A stretch of DNA of 64,000 nucleotides from Platanthera guangdongensis (lineage: Eukaryota; Streptophyta; Magnoliopsida; Asparagales; Orchidaceae), in NCBI GenBank assembly GCA_039583875.1, contig CM077166.1, positions 79,668,564 to 79,732,563 on the forward strand, read 5' to 3'. Position 1 is the first letter of the stretch. The number at the start of each line of letters is the position of its first letter. The translations under genes were made by a program, and so were the position numbers. Positions 57,935 through 64,000 of the stretch are shown piece by piece. A model generated the notes under the pieces. That model searched no databases and was not told where the DNA came from. It saw only the letters and a program-made list of their open reading frames with translations.

Positions 57935-58731
57935 TCTTAAAAAGATATATGGTGGCCTGCCAATAGCGTGAGTTAGAAAATAGGGGAAAAAACAAGGGCC
58001 GTTGGATTCGAGTGTTTTGATCCAGAGCCGTTAGATCTTGGGCTGCAAATATCTTCTTCGGTCTGCAAATAAAAAAACCCCCATAAAAAGCAAACCCTCT
58101 CTCTCCTCAATCCCGATTCCCTCATCCGCTCCCCCCCGCAAATTCACGGCCTCCCCTACTGCCGGCGGGGGAGCCGGCGGCGGCCTGACCGGAGCCCCCG
58201 GCAGGTTCGCCGGGCGCAAGCGAACCTGCCGGGGGTGATCCGGTGGCGCTCCGGCGGGGCCACCGCCGGCGGTGGTCCCGCCGGAGCGCCACCGGATCAC
58301 TGCCGGCAGGTTCGCCTGCGCCCGGCGAACCTGCCGGGGGCCTCCGGTCAGGCCGCCGCCGGCAGTAGGGGAGGCCGTGAATTCGCGGGGGGGGGGGGGG
58401 GGGGTGTGATGGGATTTTTCAGTTTTTTTATAAAAATTAAAATATTAATATTATAAAAATCTAAAAAATAAATTTATTAATATATAAAATTTATATAAAA
58501 TAAATTTTTTTTACATAAAAATATATAAAATAATTTTATTAAAAAATATATTTTATATTAATATATAAAATATTTTATAAATGTAAATTTAAATTAATAT
58601 AAAAATTTAAATTGGGCGGGCGGAGCCGCCGGGAGGGGGGTGTAGGCGGAGCCTGCCGGGGGTGGTGGGGCGGGCGAAGCCCGCCGTCGGCGGCCAGGTA
58701 CTGTGGCGCGTAGCCATCAGGCCGGAGGCCC

Positions 58732-58775
<44 letters not shown>
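57935..58775. mobile_element. GC-rich foldback element inserted in a (TA)n tract
   Basis: Bounded by TA dinucleotides on both sides (57919-57931; 58738-58774) and absent from the related Tekay-2 LTR. Contents: a GGGCCGTTGGAT / GAGCCGTTAGATC pair (57997, 58025), a C/T-rich stretch, the large inverted repeat (58134-58392), a G-run, an AT-rich block (58430-58612) and GC-rich CGGGCGAAGCCCGCC hairpins before GGCCCGTGCATATA. No ORF with a motif. A non-autonomous DNA transposon or Helitron-like piece is possible; class not determined. Confidence 0.5.
58134..58392. repeat. Near-perfect GC-rich inverted repeat (~118-130 bp arms)
   Basis: Arms meet at about 58266 (CACCGCCGGCGGTG) with almost no loop. 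Left arm from GCAAATTCACGGCCTCCCCT, right arm ending AGGGGAGGCCGTGAATTCGC. The arms differ by one ~12-base block and a few substitutions. Each arm contains a smaller hairpin GGCAGGTTCGC...GCGAACCTGCC. ORFs across it are mirror images of each other and not genes. Confidence 0.95.
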
Positions 58776-58778
<3 letters not shown>

Positions 58779-59495
58779 GAATATGAATTACAAATATACA
58801 AAATGTTACGGCCTTAAGGCCTTATAGTTATACTTCACAAGTGTGGTTTACAAACATCGACACGCAGTCCGGCCACACATGAAAACTGTAACAGTTCATC
58901 TTTAGGCCTTCGAGGGCCATCCAATCGCAGCATAAGGGCTTCAGCCCACTACTTTCCACTTGGCTCTCCAGAACTTGAAAACCATAGCCCACCAAAACGT
59001 GGCAAACAAGGTAATAGTCAGTAATTGTCGACCCATTTATAATGACCCCACCCCTTACTTAGGGTGGAAATTCTTCTTCCCTGCAACATCAGTATATATA
59101 TATATTGGCAACAACAATGTGCATTTAAGCACTGATAACCACAGACATAGGCTCAACGGCAACACGTCTCGTGCACTCAGGGCACATTCTAGGTGCAAAG
59201 GACTTCCCGGATACCACCTCCCATTCAGGGGTCCAAGACGTAATGGTTCATTCTTAAGCATTTTAGTCTTTTCAGCCCTATGACTAAGGCTCTCATTATG
59301 CCATCAATGATAACCAATTACTTTAGGCAATCAAATCAAGATAGACATAACACAGGTATTGTTCAGTCACTTACCATTACTTAGATCGACATGCCAATTC
59401 CGACAGCCGAAGCAATCAAGGATAATAAACAAGATGCGGGTGGACCTCCCCTTTCCCATTAGGCTTAACGGCCTTGCGAGCTGAGCAATACAGCT

Positions 59496-59652
59496 TGTTC
59501 CAGTAATTATTAATCCCACATTGCTTATTTGTAATCTCTCTTCTCTCCTCCATTCTATAAAAGGGAGGTCATACCTTTGTAATAGATACATTTTTTGGAT
59601 AATAAAATTTCATTACTCCAATTTTTCAGCGTACTTGTTTTTTGTTCGCACA
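59496..59652 (+). mobile_element. Short Copia-D-like LTR fragment
   Basis: TGTTCCAGTAATTATTAATC...TTTGTTCGCACA, similar to the end of the Copia-D LTR (CCCACATTG..., CCTCCATTCTATAAA, GGGAGG...ATACCTTTGTAATA). It lies exactly between the Tekay-3 and Sire-6 LTR sequences. Could be a deleted solo LTR or a leftover at a junction. Confidence 0.45.
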
Positions 59653-60578
59653 CAGAGTTATTACTTTGTTTATTTTATTGGGATAGTTGAGGAAACTCAT
59701 TAAAGAAAAATTCCAGCTGTTGAACTGCTAAAATTTCTGCAGTCAGTCATGGAAAGGAATTAAAAATTCAAAGGCTGAAATCTGCATGGAATATATATCA
59801 GAATTATTTTTTAAAAAGATAGAGAGAAAAAAGTCAGTTAGTTGTGACAAAAATTTTTTTTTACAGAAAACTGAAATAAGAATGACTCTTATACAACTCA
59901 AGTTCTTCATTAGTTTTTACTTCAGGGCTTTCAAGAGACAATCCATCAACATCTGTCTAAAAGCTTCCTGAAGATCAATAAGAATTCTAAAGGCCTACAC
60001 CCTGAGCAAAACTTCCATTCTCCTGAACTATTCTACATCTCAGGGGGAGCTTTGACAACAACATCAATCCACTAGTCTTCTCAGAACATTGAGAAAGAGA
60101 AGACAATATCAATTTTATTTTCTGACTGTGTACAAGGTTTTAACTCCCTTCAAAAGTTATCCCTTTGGTTGTTAAGTCTCCTAACCAAAAGACTTAGTTT
60201 AGCTTTTGGGCACCTGATCAAAAGCTCAAAGGGTTGCTAAATATCCCTTAAAAAATAGATCTTGTGGTGACAGAGCACCTGAGCAAAAACATGTGGTGTC
60301 ATGGCACCTGATGAAATACCTGTAGTGGATTCCTACAAGGGCTGTAGAATAGTGGATGTACCCAGGTTTATTGGGGAACGACTATAATTTCCATGTGTCG
60401 TCTGGTTGTGCTCTATTCTTTATTTTGTTGTGCTGTGATATATATTTCCTTTTCATATATATATATATATATATATATATCATCTATTTTTAATCCGCTG
60501 TGTAAAAATAAATCAAACTTTTTAAAACACTCTATTCACCCCCTCTATAGTAAAGATAAGATCTATCCCTCACTTTTA
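59653..60578 (+). repeat. 5' LTR of Sire-6 (5'-truncated)
   Basis: Starts within LTR sequence matching 6500-7410 of Sire-1 (TTGGGATAGTTGAGGAAACT), has repeated (A)GCACCTGA.CAAAA phrases, a (TA)n tract (60456-60480) and ends CTATCCCTCACTTTTA. The palindrome part of U3 is missing. PBS TTGGTATCAGA follows at 60580-60590. Confidence 0.78.
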
Positions 60579-60579
60579 A

Positions 60580-60591
60580 TTGGTATCAGAG
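60580..60591 (+). promoter_or_regulatory. Primer binding site of Sire-6
   Basis: TTGGTATCAGAG, complementary to plant initiator Met-tRNA; two bases after the LTR. The best-preserved PBS of the family in this window. Confidence 0.85.
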
Positions 60592-60673
60592 GGTAAGGTT
60601 AATTGATTGTACATGCTAACACCTAAACCAAAAGATCTTTGATAGATCCCATTTACTCTAGTTTTTTTATATC

Positions 60674-62580
60674 ATGTCACAAAATAAGGAGTACTCAAGC
60701 ACCAGACCTCCAGTGTGCAATATTAACAAGTTTGCACTTTGGAAGGGAAGGATTAGACAATATATCAATTAAATTGATGAATACATTTATAATTCTATCT
60801 TGACAGGTCCCCCACAACCAGTGGCAACTACAAGCACAAGTGTAGTTCCACCACCTGAGTGGACTGATGCTCAAAGGAAATCTAATGTTGCTGATGTCAA
60901 AGCCATGAACATTCTAGCTCAAACTATGTCTGACGACATATTCCAAAAAGTGGCTGAATGCACATCAGCAAAAGCCATTTGGGATTCCCTCAATCAAATG
61001 GTAGCAGGATCTGCTGATCAAAGGAAAGATAGGAGATCCCTTATCATTTCACAATATGAGATTTTCCAGAAGGAAGAGACAGAGTCAGTTGTAGATATGT
61101 ATAACAGACTCAACCTGATTATTAATGAGTTGAAGAACTTGGTCAAGAACATCTCATTAATAGAAATTAATGATAAGATTGTTATGTGCTCCCCAGCACA
61201 TGGGATTCTAGGATCTGGCCAATTTAGGAGGCCAGAAGCCTAAATGAGATTTCTACTGAGTCATTATTAGGCAATCTCAAGTCTTATCAGTAGCTTATCA
61301 AAACTAGGGAAGCAGATGAACAAAAGACGTCTACCCCGGGAATGAAGGAGCAAAGTATTGCCTTCAAGACATCTAAGGAATCAGAAGAACTATCTGCCAG
61401 TGAAGAGCTAATGAGTCTATTAGCTAAAAGATTCTTCAAAATTGCTAAGGACTTCAGGAGAAGGTCAATCATAAATGAGGACAAGCCAAGTTATGACAAG
61501 ACTCCTACTAAGGAAATTATTTGTTATGGATGAAGGAAGGCATGACACATTCTCCCAGAATGTCCAGAGGTTCCAAAGAAGGATAAGAGAAAAGAGAAAG
61601 GGTCTAAGAAGTACTCCAGCAAGCCCTCATCCAATAAATACAAGAAGAAGGAGAAGGGATTTATGGCTGAGACCTAGAGTCACTCAGAAGAAAAAACTTC
61701 ATGCAGTTCTAGTGAGGATGAAGAAGAGGTAAAAGCCAGAGAGATCTTCTTGATGGTAATTGATGCATCATGTAGCCACTCAGAACCTGAAGAATCAGTA
61801 ATAGAATTCGAATTAGAAGAGGACCAGGTAATAACTTCTTTTGATTTCACTTATGATCAATTTAAAATTGAATTCAAACTCCTATGCAATGATTTAATTA
61901 AATATGAGAAGAAAATCAAACTTCTCAGAGAAAAACAAATTGAATATGACAATCACTGTTTCTGAAAATATCAAACTGAAAGATGAATTAGACTTAGCTT
62001 CTGAACAAATTATTTTATTAAAAATTAAATTAAATGACGCTAAAGAATTTGAAGAATCCCTTAATGGGAGAAACATCAAATTGATGAATATGACAAGTAC
62101 TGTAAATGCCAGGCTTAATGGTAAATTGATCTTGGGAGCTTCATCAAGTCAGCCTCCTCTTCTTAAGAACAACTTTATTTCTACCCCTATTAAATTTGTT
62201 TCTGCTAAAGGAAAAGAAAACGTATAAGTTAATTATAAAGAATCAAAAATCTTATCTAAAACTCAATCTATAAAAAGAAAAAAAGAAAATTTTAATAAAA
62301 ACAATGTTCAACATTTCTCATCAAACCAAGATCGACGAAATGTATATGGTTCGTTGAACTCAGATCGACAAACTATAAATGCTGATTTTTTATATAACTA
62401 TTCTTCTAACTACGATCAATGAAATCAATAAGGTTCGTCGAACCGCGATCAACGAAATTGGGGCGTTGAAAAAGAATATTTTCATTCTCTGAGCGGAGTT
62501 CGACAAACTCATCCTTATTCGTCGAACGCATATCGACGAATTTACTGCAATTCGTCGTACCAGAAAATTATAACAGAAAC
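60674..62580 (+). pseudogene. Gag of Sire-6
   Basis: Starts MSQNKEYSSTRPPVCNINKF at 60674 and FALWKGRIRQYIN, a stop at 60769-60771, then frame 60800-61210 (PPEWTDAQRKSNVADVKAMN, MNILAQTMSDDIFQKVAECT, LIISQYEIFQKEETESVVDM). The zinc knuckle near 61520-61560 is degraded: ICYG, stop, RKA, stop, H-I-L-P-E-C. A Lys-rich then acidic tail (SSSEDEEEVKAREIFLMVID, 61700-61770) and GRNIKLMNMTSTVNARLNGK (62069 on) follow. The palindrome linker ends it. Confidence 0.8.
62325..62560 (+). repeat. TCGTCGA/TCGACGAA cluster in gag of Sire-6
   Basis: Words at about 62330, 62350, 62436, 62500, 62519 and 62534; fourth independent copy of the gag-linker cluster in this window. Confidence 0.8.
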
Positions 62581-62769
62581 CTAAATTCCTTTAGAAATTT
62601 TAATCAACCTAGATCTTTTATTAATCACTTTACCCAGTGGATAATTCCACCTAGAAGATTTCACCACTTAGGATATAAAGAACCACCAAAATTTTCTTTT
62701 ATTTCCAGTTATAAATTCTAGAAGAATCAAGGACCCAAGGTTACCTGGGTCAAGAACACCTAATCTATT

Positions 62770-64000
62770 TTGATGCAGGTGATGGACAATCCTACCACAG
62801 AGCAATAGTGGTACTTGGATAGTGGGTGTTCAAAACATATGATAGGAAGTAGGGACAATCTGACTGATTACAAAGCTAAGCTTGGACCAAAGGTGATTTT
62901 TGGAGACTCCAACTGTGGCCAAACAAAAGGATATGGGAATGTCAAAGTTGGAGCTGTCACCTTCATGAAGGGAGCCCATGTGAGTGGTCTTAAGCATAAC
63001 CTGATATCCATAAGACAGTTATGTTATGAAGGTTTTTAGGTATCATTTAATCAATCCTATTGTACCATTACTTTTGGTAAAAAAAATATTTTAAATGGAA
63101 TTAGACAAGGAAATATTTATGTAGTAAATTTTAAATCAGCTAGTATAGAAATATGTCTATTTAATCTAATTAGTAATACTATTGATTTATGGCCTAAAAG
63201 ACTAGGACTTGTAAATTTAAGAAATATTGTTTAACTATCTAGGGACAACCTTATTAGAGGATTGCATTCTGGCCCATACAAGAAGGAAAGTCTCGGCAGG
63301 GCTTGTCAATTATGCAAGCAAATTAAAAATAGTTTTAAATGAATTAATAAGAGTGGTTCACCCAGAATTTTGTATTTACTACACATGGATATTTTTGGAC
63401 CCATTGTTGTACAAAGTTTGGGAGGGAAATCGTACACTCTAGTTATTGTAGATGACATCTGTAGATTCACTTGTGTGTTCATTCTAAGAAATAAGTCAGA
63501 TAACTTTAAAGTTCTTACAGACTTTCTTAGGAGCATAAAGATTGAGTACTCTACTCTAGTTGCATTGATCAGAACTGATCATGGTACTGAGTTTGAATCT
63601 CTTTTTATGGAAGAATTCTGTGAGAAGGAAGGTATCAGACATTGCTTCTCTGCTCCTAGAACTCCTCAACAAAATGGGTTAGTAGAAAGGAATAAAAGAA
63701 CCCTTCTTGAAGCTACAGGGACATTACTTGCAGATGCTTACTTACCCCTATCCTTTTGGGCAGAGGCTGTAAGCACAACAAATTATGTTCTAAATAGAAG
63801 TTTAATGCATAAACTTAAGAGTAAGACTCCCTATGAATTTCTTAAAGGTAAGCAACCTAAAATAGATTATTTTAGAGTATTTGGTTATAGATGTTATATT
63901 CATAATAATAACAAGAAACATCTTAGAATGTTTGAAGCCAAAGATGTAGAGGAAATTTTTCATGGATATTCCCAAGTCAACAAGGCTTATATGATATTTA
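62770..64000 (+). pseudogene. Protease and integrase of Sire-6 (cut by the window end)
   Basis: Protease YLDSGCSKHM- at about 62812-62840 (D-S-G), preceded by an in-frame TAG (62807-62809) as in Sire-1. GAG-pre-integrase and zinc region in broken frame (62900-63330). Core: HMDIFGPIVVQSLGGKSYTL-like at 63383, RTDHGTEFESLFMEEFC (63571) and APRTPQQNGLVERNKRTLLE (63650-63710), with the PQQNG block intact; SFWAEAVSTTNYVLNRSL and FGYRCYIHNNNKKHLRMFEA follow. Frameshifts and stops before 63560; the last 430 bases are open. Confidence 0.85.

Larger units (their letters stand above)
57722..59495 (-). mobile_element. Tekay-3: inverted, 5'-truncated LTR with a foldback insertion
   Basis: The minus strand ends GGAGGTGTTACA at 57722. 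It aligns with Tekay-2 LTR 3' sequence: GGCCCCGACCGGACCAT, CTAGAATGCTCTGAG, then CGTAACATTTTG, the CTCGAAGGCC and GCTGAAGCCC words (58800-58950) and AGAATGTGCCCTGAG (59180). About 800 bp of unrelated DNA (57935-58775) interrupts it. The U3 half is absent. Confidence 0.7.
59653..64000 (+). mobile_element. Sire-6: 5' part of a Sirevirus-type element
   Basis: Plus strand: 5'-truncated 5' LTR to 60578, PBS, gag, protease, GAG-pre-integrase and integrase core. It runs past the window end. Same family and order as Sire-1 and Sire-2. Confidence 0.85.

Noticed and set aside
58031..58456. Gly/Pro/Ala-rich ORFs on both strands
   Set aside because: They are mirror-image translations of the large inverted repeat; not genes.

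Overview
The window is plant nuclear DNA made almost entirely of LTR retrotransposons, old and nested in one another. I find no convincing host gene, tRNA, rRNA or any prokaryotic feature. Evidence for a plant: Ty1/copia elements of Sirevirus type (gag tail rich in S/D/E, PBS matching initiator Met-tRNA, an extra ORF after pol), Ty3/gypsy chromoviruses of Tekay/Del type (LTRs TGTAACG...TTACA, a chromodomain-like integrase tail) and Tat/Ogre-type gypsy elements (two RNase H-like regions, 3' UTR tandem repeats, antisense extra genes). Almost every coding region carries stops or frameshifts, as expected of a large, repeat-rich angiosperm genome. The species cannot be told from this sequence. Element names below (Sire-1, Tat-1 and so on) are local labels.

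Layout. 1-7410: 3' part of Sire-1 (+) with its 3' LTR (5841-7410), inserted in Tat-1 (+), whose RNase H/integrase remains at 7411-9882 and whose 3' UTR repeats resume at 29996-30218. Sire-2 (-, 9883-29995) splits these repeats, and Tekay-1 (+, 12612-21334) is nested inside the extra 3' ORF of Sire-2. 30219-30902: 5' part of a gypsy-like LTR. 30903-43690: a second type of copia element (Copia-D, +), split in gag by Tekay-2 (+, 31998-40970). 43691-44350: gag fragment of Sire-3 (-), interrupted by Tat-2 (-, 44351-52664). Tat-2 carries pol, an array of fifteen 86-bp repeats and two antisense genes. It is broken by Sire-4 (-, from 52665). 54889-59652: partial LTRs of several elements, including one LTR holding a GC-rich foldback element. 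59653-64000: 5' part of Sire-6 (+), cut by the window end.

How the parts relate. In the Sireviruses gag, protease, integrase, RT and RNase H would drive copy-and-paste replication. Two further ORFs (X1 and X2) lie downstream, with a conserved plant-transposon-type N-terminal region and a proline-rich, basic, nucleus-targeted-looking tail. In Tat-2 the strand opposite pol holds two genes with their own TATA boxes and probable introns. One encodes a protein like the Pfam 'putative gypsy type transposon' family.

The most striking non-coding pattern is that nearly every LTR family here carries its own dense cluster of short palindromes: TTCGTCGA/TCGACGAA, CTACTCGAGTAG, GACACGGGCGTGTC, GTTGAGTGAA/TTCACTCAAC, or CTACC...GGTAG. 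Copia and gypsy families even share one of these motifs. In the Sireviruses the same palindrome also sits inside gag coding sequence and between pol and X1.
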